64,000 nt of DNA, taken from JAMZMI01 sp039970095. GTDB taxonomy: Bacteria > Bacteroidota > Bacteroidia > Cytophagales > Cyclobacteriaceae. Below are positions 54,982-63,541 of the stretch, piece by piece. How positions within the stretch are numbered: position 1 is the stretch's first letter; every line of letters begins with the position of its first letter. The DNA is taken from NCBI GenBank assembly GCA_039970095.1, contig JBDVMP010000063.1, forward strand, positions 1 to 64,000, in the 5' to 3' direction. The notes beneath the pieces were generated by a model. That model saw only the letters and a list, made by a program, of their open reading frames with translations. It made no database searches and was not told where the DNA came from. Made by a program: the position numbers and the translations under genes.

Positions 54982-57243
54982 ATGAATCAAACCAATTACC
55001 AGTTATTTGATTTTCTTGAGGTAAACCCAAGCCTACAGGGAGACGAAGTGTTGTGGAAGGCCGGCACGCCAACGAAGATCCGGACTGTCGCTGGTAAGGT
55101 GGTTGTTACTGTACCGTTTATCAGTCATGAACCCGTGGTAGATATTATCCCGCAAACCAATAGTTCAAAAAAGGAATTCCAGTTAATCATCAGTGCTTAT
55201 GGTGATAAAATCGTTCGCATGAGCATAGGCTTGGGCGATCAAGCTCCTGATCATGATTCGGAAATGCTATTGTTTGATCCAACTCTTAAGCTTGAAAACC
55301 TAAGTGTTGAAAAGGGTAAGCAGGAATGGTTGATCAGAGATTCTAAAGGAGTGATTAGGGCGCGTTTTGATTTCTCAGTGCCTGCCATTGATCATTGGAG
55401 TGATTTGCTGCCTGAACCCCACGAAATGCTCATGTTAAGTATTTTTCCAAACGGTAAAAAAGAGGTTAAACTTAGTGCCGTTGATCAGTTTTTCCCAGCC
55501 AGAAATGATGCCATGGCTTTGGCGTTTGTGGAGAAAACCGGAAAAGCTGATCGCATGACTTTGTCTATTAGCAACAAACCCGATGAGTCGTTTGTAGGTA
55601 CAGGAGAGCGCTTTTCAAAAATGGATTTGAGTGGAAAGACTTTCCAACTCAAAAACCAGGATGGTCAGGGCGTAAACAATAAAAGAACTTACAAGAACAT
55701 TCCGTTTTTCATGTCTAGCGAGATGTACGGAGTATTTTTGCATACATCCGCCTATTCCAAGTTTTCGCTGGCCGATCACTCATCTCGCTCCTCTCAGATG
55801 CTTGTAGAGCATGATGAACTGGATGTGTTCTTTATTGGAGGTGATCAACCCGCTGACATAACAAAAGGATATCAACAGTTGACAGGCTTTCCAGAAATGC
55901 CGCCACTTTGGAGTTTTGGAGTTTGGATGAGTCGGATGACTTACTTTTCTGCGGAAGAGGTTCAGAATGTCTGTGATCGCATGCGCAAGGAAAAATTCCC
56001 TTGTGATGTAATTCATATTGACACTGGTTGGTTTGTCACAGACTGGCTTTGTGAGTGGAAATTCAATCCAGAACGTTTCCCTGATCCTGTCGGATTTATA
56101 GGAAAGCTCAAGGAGGATGGCTATCGTGTTAGCCTTTGGCAAATGCCATATATCGCAAAAGAGGCGTTGCAGCATGACGAAGCTGTGGCCAACAAATACA
56201 TTGGTCTACTTCGAGAGAAAGATGAACAGGGGGGCTCCAATTCCAATTTCAGTGCCCTGGATTACGCAGGAACGATCGATTTTACTTACCCAAAAGCGGT
56301 GGATTGGTATAAAGGGCTTTTGAAGGAGTTATTGGATATGGGAGTAGTCTGTATCAAAACGGATTTCGGTGAAGAGATTCATATGAACGCAGAGTACCAC
56401 AACATGGATCCTAAGTTGCTCAATAACCTTTATGCATTACTCTACCAGAAAGCAGCTTTTGAGATAACCAAAGAGGTATCGGGTGACGGTATTGTGTGGG
56501 CTAGAGCTGGCTGGGCCGGCTGTCAGCGCTACCCACTTCATTGGGGTGGTGATGCCGCTTGCTCTTGGGAGGGTATGGCCGGTTCGCTTAAAGGAGGTTT
56601 ACATCTTGGACTTTCTGGTTTTGCATTTTGGAGCCATGATGTGCCAGGGTTTCATGGAGTACCGAACTTCATGAACTCAGTCATATCAGATAACCTGTAT
56701 ATGCGCTGGACGCAGTTTGGAGTATTCTCCTCTCATCTTAGGTACCACGGCACTTCTAAGCGAGAGCCATACGAATACCCAAACATTTCAGAAACAATCA
56801 AACGCTGGTGGAACCTCCGCTATGCGCTCATTCCATACATTATAAAACAAGGACAACTAGCAACTAAATCAGGTCTACCTGTTTTGCGTGCTATGATTTT
56901 CCATCATCCCAAGGATAAGCTGTGCTGGCATATCGATGATCAATATTACTTCGGAGATGACTTTTTGGTGGCTCCAATGATGAACGATGCTCATACCAGA
57001 GATGTCTATTTGCCGGAAGGAGAATGGGTTGATTTTTTTACAGGAGAAATCACAGAAGGAAGCAAATGGCTGAAAGAATACAAAGTTAGTCTGGAAGATA
57101 TGCCAGTGTGGGTGCGCAAGGATGCAACTATTTCGCTTTATCCAGAATTAGTTAACTGCACCGATGATATGGACTTGAGCAAGACCAATAAGTTGTTGAT
57201 TGGTGCAGATTTTAAAGGGATTTGGAAAGAACTCAATTTATAA
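54982..57243 (+). CDS. GH31 alpha-xylosidase-like enzyme, cytoplasmic
   Basis: 753 residues with no signal peptide. N-terminal beta-sandwich domain of GH31 (about 40-290), then the TIM barrel with nucleophile D461 in IKTDFGEEI and acid/base D524 in WGGDAACSW. KTDFGEE is the alpha-xylosidase-type (YicI-like) version of the nucleophile motif. GFVWMSRMTYFS-like segments and YRVSLWQMPYI precede it, and two C-terminal beta domains follow. It needs an imported oligosaccharide, and an SSS symporter is three genes downstream. Next gene starts seven bases after its stop. Alpha-xylose occurs in xyloglucan and, 2-O-methylated, in RG-II. Confidence 0.9.
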   Translation: MNQTNYQLFDFLEVNPSLQGDEVLWKAGTPTKIRTVAGKVVVTVPFISHEPVVDIIPQTNSSKKEFQLIISAYGDKIVRMSIGLGDQAPDHDSEMLLFDPTLKLENLSVEKGKQEWLIRDSKGVIRARFDFSVPAIDHWSDLLPEPHEMLMLSIFPNGKKEVKLSAVDQFFPARNDAMALAFVEKTGKADRMTLSISNKPDESFVGTGERFSKMDLSGKTFQLKNQDGQGVNNKRTYKNIPFFMSSEMYGVFLHTSAYSKFSLADHSSRSSQMLVEHDELDVFFIGGDQPADITKGYQQLTGFPEMPPLWSFGVWMSRMTYFSAEEVQNVCDRMRKEKFPCDVIHIDTGWFVTDWLCEWKFNPERFPDPVGFIGKLKEDGYRVSLWQMPYIAKEALQHDEAVANKYIGLLREKDEQGGSNSNFSALDYAGTIDFTYPKAVDWYKGLLKELLDMGVVCIKTDFGEEIHMNAEYHNMDPKLLNNLYALLYQKAAFEITKEVSGDGIVWARAGWAGCQRYPLHWGGDAACSWEGMAGSLKGGLHLGLSGFAFWSHDVPGFHGVPNFMNSVISDNLYMRWTQFGVFSSHLRYHGTSKREPYEYPNISETIKRWWNLRYALIPYIIKQGQLATKSGLPVLRAMIFHHPKDKLCWHIDDQYYFGDDFLVAPMMNDAHTRDVYLPEGEWVDFFTGEITEGSKWLKEYKVSLEDMPVWVRKDATISLYPELVNCTDDMDLSKTNKLLIGADFKGIWKELNL

Positions 57244-57250
57244 TCAGGAA

Positions 57251-58327
57251 ATGTTAGGCATAGGAATATTAGGACTAGGCGAGGGCAGAAGTACAATTTC
57301 CGCTTCGCTCAACAGCTCAAAGATCAGGCTGGTGCAAATGTGTGATCTCAACCTAAATGTGTGCAAGCAGCGTGCCAAGGAGTTTGACTTTCATAACTAC
57401 ACAATCAATATGGAGGATCTGCTGAGCAACCCTAATGTGGATGCTGTAGGAATCTATACGCCTGATCACCTGCATGCACAGCATATCAAGATGTGTTTGG
57501 AGGCGGGCAAACATGTGATTTGCACTAAACCTTTGCTTGACGATTTGGCGGATGCCAAAGAGTTGATTGCCCTGCAGAAAAAAACAGGGAAGAGACTTTT
57601 TGTAGGTCAAAGCAGTAGGTTTTTTGAACCAATGAAGCGCCAGAGAGAAGATTTTGCCAAGGGGTTGATAGGTGACTTGATCACCGTCGAAGCTTATTAT
57701 CATGCGGATCATAGATGGTTTTTGTCTAAACCATGGGCACTCGAGAGTAAGTTCAAATGGCTCTATGGAGGCTTGAGTCATCCGGTAGATTTTATCCGGT
57801 GGTATCTGCCCGAGGTGGAAGAAGTGATGGGTTATGGTGATCTAAGTATAAACGGTAAGACTGGAGGGCTTCAAAATGTTGACACTATGCATTTCATCTT
57901 CAAGGCAAAAGATGGGCGTGTAGCGCGCATTTCGGGTTCATACTCAGGGCCAATACAACCCGTGGTTCGCGATAGCGAGATGAGCTGTATTCTTCGTGGT
58001 ACAGAAGGCTGTAGTCAGGGCGATTACATGGATTTGCGGTATGCCATTACTAATAAAGATGGTGAGGAGCAACTCATCACTTGGGAAAAGAAGATGAAAC
58101 ATTATTTCCGATTTGAGGGCAAAAGCCATCATGCAGGAGAATACAATAATTACCTGGAACATTTTGCGGATAGCATTGCCGAAGGCTTCACCGCTTACCC
58201 TGACTTGAAAGAAGGACTTGGAACCATAGCTCTTTTGAAAACAATGGAGAAAACACTTGATTCGGGTAAACCTGAAAAGGTCGCCAACACCATACGTGAG
58301 TACGGACTTGAAGACGATCTGGCTTAA
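57251..58327 (+). CDS. Gfo/Idh/MocA-family oxidoreductase
   Basis: 358 residues from the ATG at 57251 (preceded by CAGGAA); the frame reaches back into GH31 to 57200. N-terminal Rossmann fold with GIGILGLGEGRS and VDAVGIYTPDHLHA, the Lys-Pro signature as CTKPLLDD, then the C-terminal dimer domain (WLYGGLSHPVDFIRWYL with the catalytic-site His). NAD(P)-dependent oxidation or reduction of a sugar or inositol-type substrate. Part of a tight unit with GH31, PhyH and SSS. The exact substrate is not predictable. Confidence 0.9.
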   Translation: MLGIGILGLGEGRSTISASLNSSKIRLVQMCDLNLNVCKQRAKEFDFHNYTINMEDLLSNPNVDAVGIYTPDHLHAQHIKMCLEAGKHVICTKPLLDDLADAKELIALQKKTGKRLFVGQSSRFFEPMKRQREDFAKGLIGDLITVEAYYHADHRWFLSKPWALESKFKWLYGGLSHPVDFIRWYLPEVEEVMGYGDLSINGKTGGLQNVDTMHFIFKAKDGRVARISGSYSGPIQPVVRDSEMSCILRGTEGCSQGDYMDLRYAITNKDGEEQLITWEKKMKHYFRFEGKSHHAGEYNNYLEHFADSIAEGFTAYPDLKEGLGTIALLKTMEKTLDSGKPEKVANTIREYGLEDDLA

Positions 58328-58356
58328 TAACACTTACACATTCAAACACACTAATT

Positions 58357-59100
58357 ATGGTAAAGACAGTAATTTCAGATGAGCAGATCGCTCAGTTCAA
58401 AAAAGACGGTTTTGTGATCCTTAGAGATGTTATCTCTCAGGAGATGATCCTTAAAATTCAGGATGAATGCGAAAGATTCATCAAAGAAAAAGATGCTGAG
58501 ATGGACGCCAAGGGCGTAGAAGTGGATGAGATCAACCACAAAGGGAAGCGTTATTTCATAGCCATGAAAAACAAAAGCAGCCAGCCCATGCAGGAGTTGC
58601 TTTTTGGAAAAGAAATGGAAGCAATCACTAGAGCCATTTTGGGTGAGGATGTGTACTTATTTCTTGAGCAATTTGTGGTCAAGGCTGCAGATAAGGGTAT
58701 GAAATTTTCATGGCATCAGGATTCTGGTTATGTGAAGCAGGAGCATGATCCATATTTGTCCTGCTGGATGCCATTGGATGATGTGACCGAGGATAACGGG
58801 ACGGTGTATCTATTGCCTTATAGCGAAGCGGGTACTGATAAAGTGATTGAGCATGTACTGGAAGAAGGTACCAACGATAGGATCGGTTATCATGGTGACA
58901 ATCCGGGTGTGGCGGCCGTTTGTAAGAAAGGCGATATAGCCCTTTTCTCAAGCACATGTTTCCACAGGAGTGGGTCAAACAATACAGACAAGTCAAGAAG
59001 AGTGCTTCTGATGCAATACTCCACAGCCCCAATCATGGACGGTGACAAGCCGCTATATTTGGCTGAGCCTTTTGTTGTAAAAGGAGAACTAAAGAAGTAA
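58357..59100 (+). CDS. Phytanoyl-CoA dioxygenase (PhyH)-like Fe(II)/2-oxoglutarate oxygenase
   Basis: 247 residues, cytoplasmic. Jelly-roll oxygenase with the iron-binding triad H120/D122 (WHQDSGY) and H203 (CFHRSGSN), and R214 as the likely 2-oxoglutarate ligand. PhyH proteins hydroxylate or oxidatively demethylate small molecules. Its place between a sugar oxidoreductase and a sugar symporter suggests a sugar substrate, perhaps an O-methylated one (a hydroxylated methyl ether collapses to formaldehyde plus the free sugar). That is inference. 29 bases after the oxidoreductase gene. Confidence 0.87.
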   Translation: MVKTVISDEQIAQFKKDGFVILRDVISQEMILKIQDECERFIKEKDAEMDAKGVEVDEINHKGKRYFIAMKNKSSQPMQELLFGKEMEAITRAILGEDVYLFLEQFVVKAADKGMKFSWHQDSGYVKQEHDPYLSCWMPLDDVTEDNGTVYLLPYSEAGTDKVIEHVLEEGTNDRIGYHGDNPGVAAVCKKGDIALFSSTCFHRSGSNNTDKSRRVLLMQYSTAPIMDGDKPLYLAEPFVVKGELKK

Positions 59101-59107
59101 ACAATTG

Positions 59108-59168
59108 TGTCATCCCGACTGAGGATGGATCCTTCTCCAGGGAAGATACCTTCTTCGTCGATATGACA
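59108..59168. repeat. Imperfect palindromic element between PhyH and SSS genes
   Basis: Outer arms TGTCAT (59108) / ATGACA (59163), then CGAC / GTCG, with a GAAG/CTTC inner pair. It is of the same general kind as the common TGTCATCC...GATGACA repeats of Bacteroidota and fills most of the 100-base gap before the symporter. Confidence 0.55.
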
Positions 59169-59200
59169 TGAAAACAGCAATTATCACCTAAACCCCAAGA

Positions 59201-60793
59201 ATGGAAAACATCAACTCATACCTCCAGACCATCGATTTTGTCATTGTCGGCTTATACTTAGTTGTTCTTATAGGCATTGGCTACTGGGTCAGTTTTGTCA
59301 AAAAGAAAGCCGGAGGTGAAGACGAAAATCTATTTTTGGCTGGGAGGTCTTTGGGCTGGCACAGTATAGGGCTCACTATGTGGGGAACCAATGTAGGTCC
59401 TTCTATGCTCATAGCATCGGCGAGTATTGGTTATACCACGGGGATCGTGGCGGGTAACTTTGGTTGGTATGCTTTTCCATTCATTTTGTTGTTGGCTATG
59501 GTTTTTGCGCCTAGGTACCTCAAAGCCAACATCCAGACCTTGCCGGAGTTCATGGGTAAGCGCTTTGGGCAATCCACTCGCAACATCTTGGCGTGGTACA
59601 CTTCCATTACCATTTTGGTTTCATGGTTGTCGCTCACGCTATATGCAGGAGGCATTTTAGTTGGTCAGATTCTCGATTTTCCACTATGGCTTTCGGTAAT
59701 CGTCTTGGTGCTGATCGCCGGATTTTTTACCATAGCCGGAGGGCTAGAGGCCATTGCCTATACCAATGTGTTTCAGATGATTTTGTTAATTGTGGTTTCT
59801 GGCGCACTCACCATAGTGGGGGTAATGAAAGCCGGAGGTCCAGTTGCGGTTTATGAAGCTGTGCCTCCTAGTTACTGGAATTTACTCCTGCCCATGGATG
59901 ACCCTAGTTACCCCTGGTTGGCTATTGCTTTGGGGTATCCGGTGATGGGCGTTTGGTTTTGGTGTACAGATCAATCTATGGTGCAGTCTGTGCTAGGCGC
60001 GAAGAGTCTTAAGCAAGGTCAGATGGGCGCTAACTTCACTGGTTGGTTAAAGATTTTTGATGTGGCGCTATTTATCCTGCCGGGAATTGTGTGCTTCATT
60101 CTATTTCCAGACTTGGACAATCCCGACGAGGCATATATGACCATGGTAACACGTCTATTTCCTGCCGGGATGACAGGGCTAGTGATGGCTGTTCTCATTG
60201 CGGCGCTAGTTAGTACCATTGATTCGGCATTGAACTCCCTGAGCACGGTTTTTACAATGGATATCTATGTGAAAAAATACAAGCCAGAAGCCAGCCAAAA
60301 AGACATTGTGAAGATTGGTAGAATAGTGACCATCTTAGGAGCGAGCATTGCCATCGTGATGACACTGGCCATCGATAGCATCAAAGGCTTAAACCTCTTT
60401 GACCTGTTTCAGGCCATTCTGGGTTTTATAGCTCCTCCTATGTCCGTGGTATTCCTAACGGGCGTTCTCTGGAAAAAGATGACCACCAAAGCAGCCAACT
60501 TCATTTTGGCAGGAGGTACGGTTCTTAGTATCGGAACGGGCATTTTCTACTTGTGGATTTTCCCGTCCGCACAATATGATTTTTGGCCGCATTTCTTGTT
60601 ACTATCGTTCTACATTTTTGTTGTTCTGCTGATTTTAGCATGGATCATTGCTTCTTTCGACAAAGCCGGTCAGGCCGAAGAAAAAGATTTTGATATGTCC
60701 GGTATCGCTAAGCCAGATCGAAAGGTTTGGATTGCGTGGATAGCACTGATTGTTGTGATGGTAGGATTGTATGTGTTCTTCAACGGCAACTGA
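59201..60793 (+). CDS. Sodium/solute symporter (SSS family), second copy
   Basis: 530 residues with about 14 hydrophobic helices. SSS signatures: FLAGRSLGWHSIGLTMWGTNVG in outline near the N-terminus, IAGGLEAIAYTNVFQ, TDQSMVQSVLGAKS and VSTIDSALNSLSTVFTMD. It differs clearly from the symporter at 12828, so a different cargo is likely; position suggests the substrate of the GH31/Gfo-Idh/PhyH group. The N-terminal helix starts straight after MENINSYLQT. Ends the cluster; a 278-base spacer without a clear terminator follows. Confidence 0.93.
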   Translation: MENINSYLQTIDFVIVGLYLVVLIGIGYWVSFVKKKAGGEDENLFLAGRSLGWHSIGLTMWGTNVGPSMLIASASIGYTTGIVAGNFGWYAFPFILLLAMVFAPRYLKANIQTLPEFMGKRFGQSTRNILAWYTSITILVSWLSLTLYAGGILVGQILDFPLWLSVIVLVLIAGFFTIAGGLEAIAYTNVFQMILLIVVSGALTIVGVMKAGGPVAVYEAVPPSYWNLLLPMDDPSYPWLAIALGYPVMGVWFWCTDQSMVQSVLGAKSLKQGQMGANFTGWLKIFDVALFILPGIVCFILFPDLDNPDEAYMTMVTRLFPAGMTGLVMAVLIAALVSTIDSALNSLSTVFTMDIYVKKYKPEASQKDIVKIGRIVTILGASIAIVMTLAIDSIKGLNLFDLFQAILGFIAPPMSVVFLTGVLWKKMTTKAANFILAGGTVLSIGTGIFYLWIFPSAQYDFWPHFLLLSFYIFVVLLILAWIIASFDKAGQAEEKDFDMSGIAKPDRKVWIAWIALIVVMVGLYVFFNGN

Positions 60794-61071
60794 GAGAATT
60801 AAGAGGTTTGGGTTTAAGGACAAGATACTGCTAGAGGTTTCAGGTTGGCTAAAACTTCCAAAGTATTCTATGCAGTTTGAAAGAGATTTTGGAGTTTCTT
60901 AATCTGTTAATGTACTTATAAGTTTCTGGTATTCATCCTTTTTTTAGTCGACCGAAACCGGAAGGATATTGAATTTTTCCGATTCCGTCATTCAGGTTTA
61001 TGAGGTGCGAACAATGCCGGAATTTCATTCTGAAAGTAGTTCTACTAAACTATACGCAATATTTTTACCTC

Positions 61072-61968
61072 ATGAACTATCGAAAACTTCCCAAAACGGA
61101 CCTCCAAATAAGCGAAATTGGCTTTGGCTGCATGTCGCTGGATTTGTCTGCCGGTCACAACGAAAAGCTTTTACTGGACGCAGTTGATTCAGGTGTCAAC
61201 TACTTCGATACTGCAGACCTTTATGATCAAGGCGCCAACGAAGAGCTGGTAGGTAAAGCACTCAAAAACGTGCGAAAAGACATTGTTTTGGCCACCAAAG
61301 TGGGAAATGAATGGCTGCCCGATGGTTCGTCATGGAGATGGAACCCGTCAAAGGAATATATCCTTTCTGCTGTTGACAAAAGTCTAAAACGCCTACAAAC
61401 GGATTACCTTGATATCTACCAGTTGCATGGCGGTACGATTGAGGATAACATGGATGAAGTCATTGACGCTTTTGAAACCTTGAAGCAGTCCGGCAAAATC
61501 CGGCATTATGGCATTTCGTCCATCAGGCCCAATGTGATCAGGCATTATGTTGCCAAATCGGATATTGTAAGTAATATGCTGCAATACAGCTTGCTCGATC
61601 GACGACCAGAGGAGGAAGTGCTAGATCACCTGAAAGACAATCAGGTTGGTGTTTTTGTGCGAGGTGCGTTGGCCAAAGGCTTGCTAGCAGGAAAACAGGC
61701 ACAAGCATATATGAATCATAGTGAGCAGGCTGTAGCCTCGCTGCAAAAGGTTCTGGCTGAGCTTGCAACACCATTGAGAGCACAGGGACACATTGCCATT
61801 CAATATGTTTTGGCCAATCAGGCTGTCACTTCAGCGATCATTGGGATCAGAACCGATAAGCAACTTCAAGCGGCTGTTGCCGCTGGTGATTGCCTCCCTT
61901 TGAGCTCTGAGGAGTTGAGCCTATTGCGAAAGGCTATTGAGCCAGCTAAGTACACCGCTCATAGGTGA
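61072..61968 (+). CDS. Aldo/keto reductase
   Basis: 298 residues from the ATG at 61072; the frame extends 24 codons back with no support. NAD(P)H-dependent (beta/alpha)8 reductase with the tetrad D46, Y51, K76 and H119 (FDTADLYDQG, LATKVG, YQLHGG). Ends with the cofactor-binding AIIGIRTDKQL motif. Reduces aldehydes or ketones; could reduce sugar-derived carbonyls from the neighbouring cluster, but the separate spacer argues for independent control. Single-gene unit. Confidence 0.92.
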   Translation: MNYRKLPKTDLQISEIGFGCMSLDLSAGHNEKLLLDAVDSGVNYFDTADLYDQGANEELVGKALKNVRKDIVLATKVGNEWLPDGSSWRWNPSKEYILSAVDKSLKRLQTDYLDIYQLHGGTIEDNMDEVIDAFETLKQSGKIRHYGISSIRPNVIRHYVAKSDIVSNMLQYSLLDRRPEEEVLDHLKDNQVGVFVRGALAKGLLAGKQAQAYMNHSEQAVASLQKVLAELATPLRAQGHIAIQYVLANQAVTSAIIGIRTDKQLQAAVAAGDCLPLSSEELSLLRKAIEPAKYTAHR

Positions 61969-62007
61969 TCGACGAATGTCTGTTTTATAAAATATCTTAG
62001 CAAACGC

Positions 62008-62982
62008 ATGAAATCAATCATATACACACTTCTTTCCGGGCTGGTTGTTTTCGCTTGCCAGCAAAAGGAAACGTCACCAGTCTTTGAGCATGATATCACC
62101 TCCGGTCCTACACCCTGGACAAGTACCGTTTTCGAAAAAGGGGAAGAAGACTTCACTTTTGCAATCATCTCAGACTTGACAGGAGGAGAGCGAGAGGGTG
62201 TTTTTTCTACAGCAGTTTCTCAGCTCAATCGCCTTGATCCCACGTTTGTTTTGAGTGTGGGAGACCTGATAGAAGGGGGCTCACGAGACCCTTCTGTTTT
62301 GGCGGCAGAATGGGATTCCTTCGAACAGCGTACAGCACGCCTCAATATGCCTTTTTTTCACCTTGGGGGCAATCATGATCTCACAAATCCTATCATGAGA
62401 GAAGTCTGGAAAAGCAGGTTTGGCCCACGGTATTATCACTTCCGATATGAAGACATCTTGTTCCTGATGCTGGATTCTGAGGATTTTGATGAAGACCTCC
62501 TAAACGAAATTGATGAGGCACGAGCTGAAGCCATGCGCGTGCTGAGAGGAGAAGTGGATGGTGTCTGGGAAGAAACCAAATACCATAAAATGCCTGAGTC
62601 TCACAATGGAGGAATGAGTGACGAGCAGATCGCATATTTCGAGAAGGTGCTACAGGAGCATAGTGATGTGCGTTGGACTTTTGTGATGATGCACAAGCCA
62701 CTCTGGCGGAGGGAGGATGACAATGGGTTGCAGAAACTGGAGGAGTGGCTGCAGAACCGACCCTACACAGTTATCAGCGGGCATGTGCATAATTTTTCGC
62801 ATCGAAAACGCTATGACCGTGACTACATCATTTTGGGAACCACCGGTGGATTTCAAGCAAAAAAGGATTCAATGGCTTTTGACCATGTAACACTTGTGCG
62901 CATGACCGAAGAGCCTGTCATTACCCACTTGAAAATGGATGGTATTTTGGACGAAACAGGTAATGTACCTGCCCCTTGGTAG
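62008..62982 (+). CDS. Metallophosphoesterase-fold lipoprotein with altered first motif
   Basis: 324 residues. Lipobox GLVVFAC at about residue 17. Calcineurin-like fold: motif I reads SDLTGG (D56, with Thr where the family has His in DxH), motif II GDLIEGG (D86), motif III GGNHD (N122, H123, D124), then MMHKPLW and SGHVHNF with the remaining His ligands. Loss of the first His is unusual and could weaken one metal site. Exported phosphatases of this kind process phosphate esters outside the inner membrane. 39 bases after the aldo/keto reductase. Confidence 0.88.
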   Translation: MKSIIYTLLSGLVVFACQQKETSPVFEHDITSGPTPWTSTVFEKGEEDFTFAIISDLTGGEREGVFSTAVSQLNRLDPTFVLSVGDLIEGGSRDPSVLAAEWDSFEQRTARLNMPFFHLGGNHDLTNPIMREVWKSRFGPRYYHFRYEDILFLMLDSEDFDEDLLNEIDEARAEAMRVLRGEVDGVWEETKYHKMPESHNGGMSDEQIAYFEKVLQEHSDVRWTFVMMHKPLWRREDDNGLQKLEEWLQNRPYTVISGHVHNFSHRKRYDRDYIILGTTGGFQAKKDSMAFDHVTLVRMTEEPVITHLKMDGILDETGNVPAPW

Positions 62983-63015
62983 TATTGCCTTTTCGGCATA
63001 TCTATACTTGATATT

Positions 63016-63525
63016 ATGACTGCATTAGAAGAAATGTTTACGTCTCGTGTTTCTCGCGAAACGATGATAGAGACTGTAAAAACGGATGATGCCAACTTTC
63101 AGGAGGCCGTGAGGATAGCACTCTCCGATGAACAGCCTGCTTGCTGGAGGGCGGCCTGGATTGTGGGACATTCTGCTGAAAGCAACGATCCAAGGCTACA
63201 ACCTCATGCCGATCGGTTGATAGAAATCATCCCGGGAAAGGAAGATGGTTATCAGCGTGAACTACTTAAGGTCATCTTCAAAATCAAACTATCAGAGGAG
63301 CAGGAGGGTCGGCTTTTTGATACCTGCATGAGCATTTGGGAGTCGGTAGGTAAAAGCCCGTCGGTTCGCTCTTGTGCTTTTAATTTCATTGTGGAGGTAG
63401 CCATGCAATACCCGGAACTATCCAGCGAAATAACCTTTCTCACCCAACCAGAATATCTGGATACTCTTTCTCCCGGCATTCGAAGAAGTATAGAGAAGAA
63501 GATCGCCAAAATGGGGCACACCTAA
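63016..63525 (+). CDS. Small helical (HEAT-like) protein of unknown function
   Basis: 169 residues without a signal peptide. The chain is predicted to be helical throughout with HEAT/armadillo-like spacing (CWRAAWIVGHSAESNDPRL, QRELLKVIFKIKL, SVRSCAFNFIVEVAMQYPEL, GIRRSIEKKIAKMG). Resembles short adenylosuccinate-lyase-neighbouring or DNA-alkylation-repair-like HEAT proteins in Bacteroidota, but no clear family. Gap of 33 bases after the phosphoesterase gene; probably co-transcribed. Confidence 0.7.
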   Translation: MTALEEMFTSRVSRETMIETVKTDDANFQEAVRIALSDEQPACWRAAWIVGHSAESNDPRLQPHADRLIEIIPGKEDGYQRELLKVIFKIKLSEEQEGRLFDTCMSIWESVGKSPSVRSCAFNFIVEVAMQYPELSSEITFLTQPEYLDTLSPGIRRSIEKKIAKMGHT

Positions 63526-63541
63526 TGCTGATTTATGGATT

